Shown: piece after piece, positions 1 through 11,700 of the stretch
How positions within the stretch are numbered: position 1 is the first letter of the stretch
How the letters are laid out: the number at the start of each line of letters is the position of its first letter
Assembly (NCBI GenBank): GCA_904066235.2
Contig: CAJFCV020000002.1
Span: 8,742,001-8,806,000 of the forward strand
From: Bursaphelenchus xylophilus
Lineage: Eukaryota > Nematoda > Chromadorea > Rhabditida > Aphelenchoididae
Reading direction: 5' to 3'
DNA: 64,000 nt
The notes under the pieces: generated by a model
What the model was told of the DNA's origin: nothing
Database searches by the model: none
What the model saw: only the letters and a program-made list of their open reading frames with translations
Program-made: the position numbers and the translations under genes

Positions 1-1897
1 TGGGCGAAAACACTTTTAGTGGAAAGGAATATGGAGACGGACAGGGAATTGGAGATGGATGGATGTGACTTGACTGAGCTTGGAGAGTATTTGACGCTGG
101 TAAGGAGACCTTGTAGATACAACAACCGGGTAAATGTCTTATAGCAAAAGATGAGTTAGATTTTTCCAAAGTTTGGCTTACTAGTCCGTTCGTAAAGTCA
201 CTGGGATGAAAAGTCAGTGTGTGAGAGACAGCCCAAAAACGCCTACATTTTGTACGGCCCAAAAATCCGAAAATTTCACAGCGACTTTGCGAACGGACTA
301 TGCAAATTTGCTAGCTCGCGCTTTGCAGAAACACCCAGGAATTTGAGTTTTAAAAAGTTTTGAAAATTTTAGATTTTTGGTATGAAAGTCGCCGCAATTT
401 CCCGCGACGTCCAAAACCCGAACTTTCGCATGGCGCAAAAATTGTTAGGACTTTTTGATCGCACGTAGCAGAAACTGGAGTTCCTATAGACACTGAATAT
501 CCATTTTTCCAAGAAAAGATGCCAAAGATATAGCCAAAAAGCTTTTTTCTCTATCACAATTCTCTGCATTTCTCAGCAGACTTCTTCTCCCTGCCGTAAA
601 GATCGCTCAAAATCTCAACCGTCTTCTAAAAGCGCTAGCTAAAATTTCAGAGGTTAATTTGCGGCCTAGACACAAGGTGTGTGCAGAGTTGAATAAAAAT
701 CTGAGCGTCACAAGTTATGATAACTCCCTTGCACATCAACCACAAACAGAATGCCAAGATTTTTGGCATTCGGTTTTTTAAGGGTCTCTAATGTTTTAGC
801 TTTCTGTGCAGTGGGTAATGAACAAAATAACATGAACCTGCGATTAAAACATTGCCAAGGACCCATATTTTTTAAATTAATTGATTTTGGCGTTCTTCGG
901 CCACCAGGTTAGCGACAAACGGCCGGAGAAAATCGAATTTTTGCAAACTTTGCGGCCGAATAACTTGTCTAAAACGATTGAAACACGGAAAGTGATTGCA
1001 ACGATCTTCAGAATATTGTATTCTAAGGTAGTATGCGAAGTTTGAAGCAAATCGGACAGATAATAAAAAAGTAGATGCGATTTTAAGCTTTTTACCTTAT
1101 GGATTATATTACTTTGGGCAACTTTTAATGTCCTACAGCGTTAAATAGTCTAATTAATTAACTATATTATCTCATAACATCCTGTTAAGGGAGATTAATT
1201 GCAAAAATCTTAACTCTTAGGCCGAAAAAAAGTTTTACCTTATAGATCCATACCTGATCTTATACCAAAAATAATGAAAGTTTATGACTGAAGTCAAAGT
1301 TTTAAAACTATCTATGTGAAATGAGATGGCTTTCTAAGGCTATACTGAGCTTTTGGAGTTGGTTTCAACTTCGCTGCGCCAATTTCAAAAATGGCCAATA
1401 TCACCTAAAACAAGGTTCTTAGAACAGCTTCTAAACTGGTGCGGATGCCACTAATTATGCTCTTATTGTTTTTTTAGATCATAGTGGACCTAGCTGAGTC
1501 AAAATTTACCGATTTTTAAAATATTATTTTAGTCACCTAAATATCACTTTTTTTGGAATTTTGAGTGAGTAAGCTAGTATATGACACAGGGTTGCTTATT
1601 GTTCTCTAAAACTACTCTAATTATACTCATAGAAAAAAGAATTTAGGCAATTGCTTCGTTACGAAACGATTTAGTGGCAAAAGATGTCTAAAATAAGGTT
1701 TTCAAATCTACTATTTTTTGGTCAGTCCGACTCGTTTCCAATTTTTAATTTGAGCTACCCTTGGGCACCCTAACAAAGTTATGCAAACAGTTTTCCCGAT
1801 TTGAAACTTTTTTTTTTGTGGTTGATGTGCCTTGTAAATGTCGTAAAGCCTAGTCGAATTAAGGTCCTGACTTTCCATTTTCGCTTCCCAATTTCAG
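1..1897. other. Left-edge noncoding stretch with degenerate repeats
   Basis: No convincing coding exon is seen. A small inverted-repeat element lies at 182-300. From about 310 to 720 there is a decayed relative of the CAGGGG/TNA foldback family: it keeps 'gctcgcgctttgcaga' and 'atctgagcgtcaca'-like blocks. The rest is AT-rich. The 5' exons of the chemoreceptor fragment that follows are not recognisable here. Confidence 0.6.
182..300. mobile_element. Short inverted-repeat element (about 119 bp)
   Basis: The left end TAGTCCGTTCGTAAAGTC is mirrored by GACTTTGCGAACGGACTA at the right end, with one mismatch over 18 bp. No protein is encoded. The layout suggests a tiny MITE, but target-site duplications are not clear. 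Confidence 0.55.
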
Positions 1898-2367
1898 CAA
1901 TACCGAGACCACAATGGCTATCATATTTTCCACTACATAACTGTTGTTGTCGTTTATGGGGCGGCGTTTTATTTGGCGACAAAGACCTACTTTTCGCTGA
2001 GAAAGCACACTTCTGCAATGACACCACGAACGAGACTTCTGAACCGTCGAGTCAGCAGAATGTTGAGCGTCCAGGTATCGTACTGTGCTCAGTATTTGAA
2101 ACAAAATTTTTTTCATGATTTCAGATTATGCTGCCATTTTTATTGAATGCCGTTCCCACTTTAAGCTTTGGGTTTTCTCGATTTTTGTCACCGAATACCA
2201 GCGATTGGGCTGGGCTGTTTCGAATCGTCGGTTTGGGACTGATGCCACTAATTGATGCAGTTACAATTGTCGTCGTATTTCCGTCATTCCGACAAAAGTT
2301 TGCCGTATTTCGCAAGCAAATGAAGTGCAAAAAAATTTCAATCATTCATATGCATACAAATGCGTGA
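1898..2367 (+). pseudogene. 3' half of a Str-type serpentine chemoreceptor gene (5' part missing)
   Basis: Two exons, 1898-2074 (59 codons) and 2125-2367, joined in phase 0 with GT/AG borders. They encode the last two membrane segments and tail of a nematode 7TM receptor. They match the last two exons of the complete gene at 3360-5413: exon lengths agree (177 nt each) and both carry 'RT(R/K)LLNRRV' before the intron and 'RFLSP..SD' plus 'VVFPSFR' after it. Exons for TM1-5 are not found in the 1.9 kb upstream. Either this is a 5'-truncated duplicate, or a long intron places the missing exons beyond the window edge. Reading frames are intact, so decay is not proven. A CAGGGG/TNA repeat fragment follows shortly after the stop. 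Confidence 0.6.
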
Positions 2368-2415
2368 TAAGGCCACAAAACACTTGTAGCATTATATTAT
2401 ACTATATCTCACTAT

Positions 2416-2590
2416 CAAGGGAAGTACCCCAAGTGCGACGCTCAGATTTTCTTTAAATTTTGCACACACGTCGGGTATAGAATAAATATCAATTCCCGAA
2501 AGTTTTAGCTCGCGCTTTGCAAGAGCCGCCGAGATATTGAACGATCTTTGCCGCCGAGAGAGTACGCTAAACGCGGAGAGACTCACACTC
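2416..2590. mobile_element. CAGGGG/TNA foldback family, left-end fragment
   Basis: Starts with the family terminus (CAAGGGAAGTACCCCAAGTG) and includes the 'tttagctcgcgctttgcaa' and 'gccgagatattgaacgat' blocks, then stops. The right half is absent, so it is a truncated copy. Confidence 0.7.
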
Positions 2591-3359
2591 TAAGATGCCA
2601 GAAAATGTGATATCTTAGTGCCTCTAATAACTGTGATTGTAAGGCCAATTTTTGTCAGTGCTCAATTTTAGCTTGGCAATAAAATTTTTCGACTTGCCCT
2701 GTAGAAAATTTGGTCTTGATGCCATAGAGATTAAATACAGTCATACCATATTCTACAATATTAAGAAAATACGGCCACTATAGACAAAACGTCGGGGTTT
2801 ATTTTTTCTTCCTTCGATGTAAAAATTTGTTATAGAAATAAGGCGGAAGTTTGTAAATAGCCAAGAAAAAAAGTGTCAAGTTTTCACCAACTTCTGGACT
2901 GAACGCCTCGGTGGATTTGCTTAAAACTCAAGCTGTAATCTTGCATACATCATAAAAAAAGGCTAATCTCAATTTGTCCCAAATTTCATTACAATCTGTA
3001 GGTCGCACTTGAGTTCTTTCCTCACTTTTTTCTATTCTATTTTCCCTGTATTTCCTTCCAATAAACCTTGTTGCCACCAAATTTTGTTAGACCTCCAAAA
3101 CAATGATGATAATTTCCATACAGTAATCCAAAGAAATTAAAAACAGACATGCGAAATCGAGCAAATAATGGGAGTGTTCCTGGCGAAATTTTGATTTGTT
3201 AATGATTCATAGGATCCTGCCGAAACCAACAGTTTAAATTAGTTTACCCCGCAACTGAATTATTAATTATTTCCACGGTAATAACCTTATAAAAACACTC
3301 TTAATATTCATGGAAAGCTGCAATTACAGATAAGGAAGCAGAAGCTGTTTACCTCCACA
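2591..3359. other. AT-rich spacer upstream of the chemoreceptor
   Basis: No supported gene. A TATA-like 'cttataaaaacac' at about 3285-3297 lies roughly 65 bases before the chemoreceptor start and could be its core promoter. Confidence 0.4.
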
Positions 3360-5413
3360 ATGTTGCTATGTGACACGGAATTCTACAGTATTGTGAATGT
3401 CTCGTTTTATGCTACTGGAATTCCATCTTTGCTATTAAACTGCGTCGTGTGGATGTTTTGTTTTAGACAGCCGAAGGATCAGGAGCCCTGCACTAATTTG
3501 ATTTTCTTCCATAGCTCCGTAAACATCATCTATGTCACTGTTGTGCGGTTAATGTTGAAGTTTGTAAGTCATACATACAGCACGTACATATGCAGGGAAA
3601 ATGTTCACAAATTGTCAAAGCACAGAGCTTACAGTGGCGGAACTGATCCAGTGGCAAAAAACGTACTATTTTGCATCCGGGAAGCATCAAAAATGTGGCA
3701 AAATGCTTCCTCCGATTTCAAAAACTCCGATTTCAAAACCGCGCCCGCTTTTTTTGTGAGGGAAAGGGCGCGCCCTTCAAAACGAAGTTTTTTCAATTGG
3801 AGAAGGAAGCATTTTGCCACATCTTTGATACTTCCCGGATGCAAAATGTTACGTTTTTTTGCCACTGGATCCGGTCCCCTACTGTAATAAACCAATTTTT
3901 AGACAATGTTCAACGGGATCAGCTACACCTATTACGTTTTCTTCGCATCGTTCTTGAAAACCGCAGATGAGAATACGCTAATCGCCGCAGATTTTGCTTT
4001 CAACATTGCTGCGAATCTGTCTTTGAACGCCTTACCTTTCCAATTCTTCTACCGACATTACAACCTGCTTGGTCTGGAGATGAATTGGAGAATTTATGCG
4101 GCTGTTTTTGCTGCCGTTTCCCAAATTTTCATTAATGCTATATGGGTAATGCAACTTGTTATTGTGAACAACCCCACAACTGACATGGAGCTCATAAAAG
4201 CGGGATGTGATATGAAGATGGTCGGAAATCACTTGGTGTTTGTAAAGGTACTATTCGAAAATAAAATAGGGAGCTTTTGTGGAACATATGATTTTTTGTT
4301 TGAATTTTGCAAAAACGGGGCTTTGAAAACTTCAGTTCCTTGCTGGGGGAGCAGCCGAGATATTCAAGGGGTTTTGCTGACATGCTACTTCTGTTTTAGC
4401 TGAAAGATAATTTTTTGCTCCAAAGATAACCTAATTACACATGGAAGATAGTGTAGAATGGTTTTATTGCATACATAAATTTGAAGCTGGACTCCTGCTT
4501 AACCTCGCCATATATGTTTCATATAAAAAATCGGTCGTCTTCTATCTGTTTGAAGCCTAAACTAACAACGCCTAAAAATTTTTACGATTTTGCCGATTTC
4601 TCCAAGAGTTTCCCTCGCCCTTTTTTTGAAGTTTGATGGAAACATAGTCTGAATCAAGGCGGATTTTTTGAGCCTAAAACGAAAAAAATTAAATGAGCCA
4701 GTTTCGAGATAGAAAATCTCTTCATTTTACGCAATATTTCGCCTTTCGTCTGACCTCGTCCAAAAAACCGTCATTGAGATGGATTTTTTGGACACTTTCA
4801 TAAACGGAAACAGAATGCCAACCCTTTGAGCGCTAATTGCCGCAAAATCTTGAAGAGTTTTCTCTGAATACAATATTAAGAATACCGCTGACCAGTTTTA
4901 TACCCCGTTCTTTTCAGCAAAACGACTACAAGCAGACCTATTTCACCTTCCAAACAGCCAATATTGCGGTCTGTTATGGAGCTGCTTTATACATTGCCGC
5001 AAGCACTTTCACTTCGTTGAAAAAGTTGACCTCGACCATGTCGCCGAGAACAAAACTCCTAAACCGACGGGTGAACAGGATGCAGTTTGTTCAGGTACCA
5101 CAATCATATCATTTTTTTGAATATCAGTCTTTAGATAGTAACGATGTTTTAGATAGTAATGCCATTTACTTTAAATGCCATCCCTTTACTGGCCTTTGCG
5201 CTTTCTCGATTTTTGTCACCAGCCGTGAGCGATGCCATCGCGTTGTATCGAGTGTTTGGAGTGGGCTTGTCCCCGTTGGTGGATCCCATAGTCATCATCA
5301 TTGTTTTCCCGTCTTTTCGCCGACATTTATCTTCGCTCTTTTTGTTTCGGAAGATGTGGAAAGCTCAAGAAAATTCAGTTCTCTCAGTGCAAACTACGTC
5401 CGGTTTGCGTTGA
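3360..5413 (+). CDS. Nematode serpentine (7TM) chemoreceptor, Str superfamily
   Basis: Four exons: 3360-3563, 3903-4247, 4918-5094 and 5153-5413, all phase 0, giving about 329 residues, typical for nematode chemoreceptors. Hydrophobic segments are spread through the protein: TM1 around residues 8-33, TM2 in the rest of exon 1, three further segments in exon 2, and the last two in exons 3-4. Visible Str-superfamily hallmarks are 'PFQFFYRHY' after TM3, a basic loop 'SPRTKLLNRRV' before TM6, and 'LSPLVDPIVIIIVFPSFRRHL' at the end of TM7 and start of the cytoplasmic tail. Family knowledge implies odour or taste detection in ciliated sensory neurons; the ligand is unknown. Intron 1 contains a complete 253-bp foldback transposon with TA duplications. 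A partial relative lies immediately upstream, so this is a local duplication. The exact subfamily (str, srj, srd) is not certain. Confidence 0.8.
3632..3884. mobile_element. CAGTG/TA foldback MITE, copy 1 (in chemoreceptor intron 1)
   Basis: The 253-bp element is an almost complete palindrome: the left half (cagtggcggaactgatccag...) is mirrored by the right half (...ctggatccggtcccctactg). It is flanked by TA on both sides (3630-3631 and 3885-3886). TA duplication and a CAGTG terminus are features of Tc1/mariner-type elements. No transposase is encoded. Confidence 0.85.
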
Positions 5414-6422
5414 TTATGATTTTCAACACAAACTGAAGATCTATTAAAAATACGGTGGGAGTTCTGTAAGGGTGGTTCAGCCGGTCAAATATTTTTCAAG
5501 CCCAAGAAGCCCAATTGAAAATCATTGAAAAAAAATTCTAACAGGGGAAGTACTCCAAGTGCGACGCTCAGATTTTGATGAAACTTGGCACAAATTTAGA
5601 ATAACTTTTTCTAAAATATATGCGAGAATTCTAGATCGCGCTTTGCAGAAACAACCGAGATTTCTAAATCGAAAGTCGGCGAAAATTTGACACTTTTTGC
5701 CAAATTACGGCACGAAAAGTTTTTTTTCCTTCTTCTACCGTAAACAATAATAGTTCCACAAAAAATCAATTTTTTCCGCATGAAACTAGCAAAGTTATGG
5801 CCAAAAAGCGCTTTTCTCTCTGACCGATCTCCATGTTTAGCGTGCTCTCTCGGCGGCAAAAATCGTTCGATATCTCGGCGGCGCCCGCAAAGCGCGAGCT
5901 AAAACTTTCAGGAATTGATATTTAGTCCATACCCGACGTGTGTGCAAAATTTAAAGAAAATCTAAGCGTCGGACTTGGAGTACTTCCCCTGTAAGTTTCA
6001 CCGATTTCGGACTCAAAAATTTGGAATTGAAATGCCCAGGGTCAGTACATGAGCCTTCGTGAACTTGGGCCCGTAATATTTAGTGGGCAAAAAATGGGGT
6101 ACCTCAGCTTCTATTTCATAAAAAATTTATAGAAATTGGCGCATTACTGGCGGAGAAGTACTTGAAATAAGGATGGAAGCTTCGGCTGAACCACTCTGTA
6201 CAATCGCTGACCGGAGAGCAAAAACATTCGTTATAAAAAAGGACTTGCTGTATGGAGATTTGCTTCGGTCTCAAATCACCTTCCAGATCTCGAATAAAGG
6301 CTCTCCAATCACCGCTTTTGTTATGGTTGTGCGTAATCGAGTTTAATAAGCATAATATTAATAATAATCAGCCAAAAAAATTCCAAAGTAACTTTTATTT
6401 TACTCAGTAGCAAGTTATGTTC
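5414..6422. other. Spacer dominated by one foldback element
   Basis: Between the chemoreceptor stop and the VPS37 stop there is a complete CAGGGG/TNA element at 5542-5991. The remaining sequence shows no gene. Confidence 0.6.
5542..5991. mobile_element. CAGGGG/TNA foldback MITE, complete copy
   Basis: About 450 bp. It begins CAGGGGAAGTACTCCAAGTG and ends with the inverted version ...GGAGTACTTCCCCTG, and is flanked by TAA on both sides (5539-5541, 5992-5994). The interior is also an imperfect inverted repeat (the 'gatcgcgctttgcagaaac' block recurs inverted). A 3-bp TNA duplication suggests a PIF/Harbinger-type mobiliser. Confidence 0.8.
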
Positions 6423-8542
6423 TCATTTCTGGAGGATTCTTCGATTCTCAACGATGATCTCTTTTAGTCTTCGTTGCTTTTCTTTAGCGGAATGGGACTT
6501 GATTCTCATCTCAGTATACTTGTCAGTGAGCTCTGAGATATCTCCAGGAGTCTTTAGATATTTGTCCAGAAGCTTCTGAAATACATAAAATTACATATGA
6601 AATCTTTTAAACCCTCTTTTTGGCCATTAAGATTGACCATTATATCTACAGGGTGGTCCAGCTAAGTTCGCGGATGTAAAATGCTTATAACTTTTTATAG
6701 GATTGTTCAATTTTTATGAGCAATAGCTCATTTTATTCCTTAGTGGTTGCCATTTTGTTTAGAAAAAAGATCATTAAAAATGATCAATCCTACGTCGAGT
6801 TATGACCCTTCAAAGTCAAACATGCTTTTTCACGTAAATTTTTAAAAAAATTTAATTTTCAAAAATTTTTGAATTGCGGTGTCACCGCTCGCTGGTACCG
6901 GGAATTGATGGTGAACAGAGCGATCCCAGCCAGAGATTGCCACGGCTCCGGAGCCGGCTCTTGGCTCCGGCTCGGAGCGGCTCCGGCTCCGGCTCGGAGC
7001 GGCTCCGGCTCCGAGCCGGGAGCCGGAGCCGGTAATTTTGGGTACGGCTCCGGCTCACGAGCCCAAAGTCGGAGCCAGGCTTCTCAGCGTTCAAAAAAGT
7101 AAAAATTCCATAATCTTGTTAAACCAAATTGCTTAAAAAATACTGGTAAAGATGTGATGCATACTGCAAAAACGTTGGGAGTGTGATCTCTGGCACTAAT
7201 AACTTTTTATTTGGAAAAATATTTTTAAAATTTTTTTGAATGGGAGCCGGGATTCGGAGCCGAAGACCTTTTTAAACTTTTCATGGGAGCCGGGAGCCGG
7301 AGCTGCAAATTTGTCCTCGGCTCCGGCTCTGGGAGCTAAGAGCCGGAGCCGGAGCCAAAATTTTGACCGTGGCAATCTCTGATCCCAGCTATGCAAAATC
7401 TCTTCTTCGATTACGATTACGCGCTTCAATTCCTCTAACGTGTTTGGGCGCCAATCCATGATGAAAATCCGCTGTTTTAAGAACCCCCAAATGGAGAAAT
7501 CTAGCGGAGTTAGATCAGGTGAACGCGGGGGCCAAGCAATTGGAGCTGGTTGCCGCGCAGATCCCCGGCCCATCCAACGACCGGGAAAAAACCTGGTCAA
7601 GGAGTTGACGGCAAAATGAGGTGGCGCGCCGTCTTGTTGAAAAACAAGACTGGCAAAATTGGGCCAATTTTGCATAGCTGGGATCGCTCTGTTCACCATC
7701 AATTCCCGGTACCAGTGAGCGGTGACACCGCAATTCAAAAATTTTTGAAAATTAAATTTTTTAAAAAATTTATGTGAAAAAGCATGTTTGACTTTGAAGG
7801 GTCATAACTCGACGCAGGATTGATCATTTTTAATGATCTTTTTTTTAAACAAAATGGCAACCACTAGAGAATAAAATGAGCTATTGCTCATAAAAATTGA
7901 ACAATCCTATAAAAAGTTATAAACATTTTACATCCGCGAACTTAGCTGGACCACCCTGTATAAATTTTGCATGGAAAAAAATGGATTTTATGAAGAACCT
8001 CATTAAAATTTCTAATCGTATTTTTGCCCCAGGCTCTGCCAAAAATGATGACAAAATTCTGACTCGCTTACCTCGCTCTCCTCATCCGCTTCGCTCCCCA
8101 TAACTTCGAGGACATTGATCAAAGCATAAAAGGAGTGGGCCTCTTCGGCTTCGTTCTTCTCCTTTTTCAACCTTTCCAGACTGTTTTTCAGCTTCTTCAC
8201 ACTGATTCTCTTATCCCTCAGAGCGTCGTGTTTGGTGGCAATTTGATTCTTCAACTTTCTATTGATCTCCCTGTAATTTTCAGTCACTTTTCGATGGGAA
8301 TCCACGCTTTTTAGGAAAGAAGTCACCTTAAAATTATCATTAATTTTTTTATAAAAATTAGGTTGAATGTCCAACAATTTATCATCGTATTTTACATAAA
8401 AACTCACTTTTTCCTCTTTTTTGATCCAAATATCAAGGAGAAATGGAGAATTAGCCATTTTAGTCAGCTCTTCGGTACTCAATTTTCTCAAATCTTGCAA
8501 GAGCTTTCGCTGACAGTCAAGTAGAAGGCTTTCAAAAGACAT
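6423..8542 (-). CDS. vps-37: VPS37-like ESCRT-I subunit (Mod(r) domain)
   Basis: Two exons on the minus strand: 8542-8072 (157 codons) and 6575-6423, giving 207 residues. Start chosen at 8542, the second in-frame ATG, because 'MSFESLLLDCQ' begins the conserved helix; an ATG at 8563 is also possible. The protein opens with a short helix containing 'LRKLSTEEL', then a long coiled coil (about residues 85-150). It ends with 'EADEESEKLLDKYL', 'DISELTDKYTEMR' and a basic helix. This order matches the Mod(r)/VPS37 C-terminal signature (acidic 'ESE', then 'FL..YL..R...H.R..K.E'). VPS37 is the third subunit of ESCRT-I, which sorts ubiquitinated membrane cargo at endosomes. The 1.5-kb intron is almost filled by nested transposons. 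Assignment is from motif recall, not a search; another coiled-coil protein cannot be excluded. Confidence 0.65.
6649..7958. mobile_element. Mariner-type foldback element with transposase fragment, in the VPS37 intron
   Basis: Begins CAGGGTGGTCCAGCTAA and ends with its inverse, flanked by TA (6647-6648, 7959-7960). The two arms, about 6649-6930 and 7680-7958, are long inverted copies of each other. Between them on the minus strand is a transposase piece with 'FQQDGAPPHFA' and 'WPPRSPDLTPLDF', motifs found around the second and third catalytic acids of mariner/IS630-type DDE transposases. The N-terminal DNA-binding region is absent, so it is non-autonomous. A hAT-type element has inserted into the left arm (6931-7381). 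Confidence 0.8.
6931..7381. mobile_element. hAT-type MITE nested in the mariner element
   Basis: The 451-bp insertion has perfect 13-bp inverted ends, CAGAGATTGCCAC and GTGGCAATCTCTG. It is flanked by the direct 8-bp duplication ATCCCAGC (6923-6930 and 7382-7389), diagnostic of hAT transposition. Each arm is packed with degenerate GGAGCC/GGCTCC hexamers (about 6945-7040 and 7240-7365) in opposite orientation, so the element folds back on itself. No transposase is present. Confidence 0.9.
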
Positions 8543-8732
8543 TTTTGAGTGTGAACCCAACAATAAAAATAATCAAAATGAAAAAAAACGAAAAATTATG
8601 TTTCTGAAAATAAAGTGCAAATTTTAAAAAATCATATTTTATAATCAAACTCTACTTTATCTACTTTACAAACCTTTTCAAAGCCTAAAAAATATCTTTT
8701 TACAATTTTTTAATATTTTTTTTAATTATTTT

Positions 8733-11700
8733 TTATTCTTCATAGCTTTTCTCCTTCGATTTACTTTTGAAGGCCTCGTCGGTAAAGTAGGAGTACTGTG
8801 GGACGTGTCCGCCATATCGACATTCGAAGCGCCATTTATCGGTCTTTGAGAAGTCGTAATGAACCACCGTGGACATGCCGGCAATTGGGCGTTGTGGAAC
8901 CTTGACCGAGCTCAGGTCGATGTTCACATTGGGAAGGCAGAGCTCGTGGACATGCATCCATTGCTTGTCGCTGAAGGATTTGGGACAGCAGGGATCCTGT
9001 GAATAAATAGAAGATAAATACTTGCAATATACATAAGTTATGATGATTGGTCAAGTAGGAAAAAATACTTTTTTTTTTGTATCGTACAGTGAGGGACCTG
9101 ACCCAGTGGCAAAAAAAGTTCCATTTTGCATCCAGGAAGCATCAAAAAATGTGGCAAAATACCTCCCTCTGCAAGTGAAAAAATCTCAGGTTTCAAAAAC
9201 CCGTCCGCTCTTTTTGTGAGGAAAAAGGGCGCGACCTTCAAAACAAATTTTTTTACACTTGGAGAGAGAAGCATTTTGCCACATTTTTTGATACTTCCCG
9301 GATACAAAATTATACGTTTTTTGCCGCTGGATCAGGTCCCCACTGTACATACATATTGCATTATTATGCATGGATGCGTTGCTCTTTGAACGCCAATTTT
9401 ACAGCGGAAAGTTGCCCGATTTTGATAAATTTGGTAAGACGTATATTGTATAATATAAAAATTGAAATTAAAATTTTTGATGAATTTTAATCTCATTTAA
9501 AAATTTTTTTTTAAATTTCAGACACATTACATATAGGTTAAAACAGTATTACTTTCAACTTACATCCTCCTGAACAAAGTTCTCAAAGCAACATTTGCTG
9601 AAAGAGTCGGTTGCAAACAACGCATCGGCTTGTTTTCTATCATTACAACACTTGAATTTGGACTGAAGGAACTTCTGAATGCAACATAATTGCACTGTGC
9701 CGTTGCTGCACTTCCCTGGGGCACATTGATCGGTCAAAACGATCTTGGTCTGACAGCATTTGTGCACTTCTTCTGGGGGTAATGATGCTTGCTGAAAATA
9801 AAAAAAAAATATTTTTTTTTATTTTTTTAGTTTTCAAAATTTGATTTATTTCTCATTCGATTTTGTATTTTCGACCGGTCGCTTCGCAACGAAAAGATGT
9901 CGGCTACTTTCACAGATTTCCTTGGCCTAGCTAATCGAGTCATCACCACGGGGACCGAAGTTGAAGGAGTTGTAAGTTCCAATTTTTTCTGTCATTTTTT
10001 AACTTTTTATGGTCAAACATGAATATTTTTTATTAAAATACGGAAACATCTGGTCAACCATATGTAGCTGAAACTTATTTTCTCTACAGTGGACCTGATC
10101 CAGTGGCAAAAAACGCCCCATTTTGTATCCGGGAAGTACCAAAAATGTGGCAAAATGCTTCCCTCTCCAAGTGAAAAAACTTAGTTTTGAAGGGCGCTCC
10201 TTTTTTCCTCACAAAAAGAGCGGGCGCGCTTTGAAGTCTAAGTTTTTTTTTTCACTTGCAGGGGGAGGTATTTTGCCACATTTTTTGATGCTTCCTGGAT
10301 ACAAGATGGTACGTTTTTTGCCACTGGATCAGGTCCCCCACTGTACCTCAAAAGAAATTTTCCAAGTTGCACCGGGCGCTGACTTTGTTTTTAACTTGCC
10401 CTAGGGCAACGAAGTGAAAATATTCCCTCAAAAGCTGCCTGTCAACAACCAAACCTCAAGCTCGCTAGGAAAAATATCGTGGAATTTGAAAAATATGAAC
10501 AGAAACGTCTTCATGTCTAACCCTCTCCATTTCGAGTACTCTCTCATATTCTATCGGTCTGTCGGGAAAAAAACGGCGGATCGTCGCGCCTCGGAATCGC
10601 CCATCATCGCTTTGCGACTGCAAGCCGCGGCTGGGGATTTGGTGCGCGATAGCGGCGAGGGGAGACATTTTGGTGCGGCGATCCGCCGTTATTTTCCCGA
10701 CAGACTGATAGTCAATGATTGTTGAATATCTCGGCTGAGGCAGCAAAGCGTGAGCTAAAATTTTTAGTAATTTATAAGTACTCTTTACAGATTGTGTGCG
10801 CAAAATTTGAACAAAATCTAGACGATGTGTCGGGAGTAAAAATTCAAAATTTACGTATTTTTTGTCAAAACTAGAAAAAATAATTTTTTGATTTTCTGGA
10901 GCTCCACAAAAGTCTTTTTTTGGCAAAATCTTCATCTATTATGTTCTCTATAACCATTCCATTTTCTTCTATTTTCAGCTCCTAACTCTGGTCGTTTGTC
11001 TTCTCATCGCCACCATCGTTGGCATCACTGTGTTGAACTGTGTCAAAGTTTGGGACGATCTAACCACCAAGGCTCAACTCGAAGAGCTATTTCAACGAGA
11101 ATACGGCAGTTTCAACGATGACACGAACAATAACATCACTCAATATGTGGACCCGGAGATCAGCAGATATCAGCAGCCGACCCAAGTCGACGAGAAAAAG
11201 GCGCAGATCACGGAAGCCGGCGCCAGAGCATATGTTTGGTAGAGGTTGAGAGAGATTTAATATTATACATGTATTGGAAATAAAGTTTGATTTTTTTCTT
11301 CAAAAAAATTTTTGGAGTAAAAGAACTTACTTGTTGAAAACAAATCTCATCTGTGAAACCATTACAAGGAAGATCAAATAAGAAGTCAGGGTGGTCACTA
11401 ATGTCATCACCCATCGTCCACATGGGTGATGGAGAGATTGGACTTTCTAGTTGAGCCTGAAAAAACAATAAATTTATAGCGAACAAAGCAGTTTTGTCAT
11501 CAAAAAAGTCCACTCTTACCTGTGGAATAGACGTTGAGACGATATCCTCATCGATGTCGTCATAATATTGCGCCAGATCAATGGACGGGCTCTCATCATC
11601 ATTCGGATACAGTGGAGCCGGCTCCGAACTCACCGTAGCTCCTTGTTGATTTCTCATTTTGATCGCGGCCAATGCTGCGGCCTGTTTCGCCTGCTCTTCG

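Noticed and set aside
3629..3895. Open frames on both strands around 3629-3970 and similar ones at 9038-9389, 10123-10404, 25544-26003, 36393-36912 and 43226-43593
   Set aside because: They translate the palindromic CAGTG/TA elements; the same peptide-like strings recur at each copy, so this is repeat sequence, not genes.
5611..5859. Open frames within CAGGGG/TNA elements (also 23487-23858, 24675-24956, 30995-31345 and 38085-38324)
   Set aside because: Shared, shifting frames across copies and no start or splice context; explained by the repeat.
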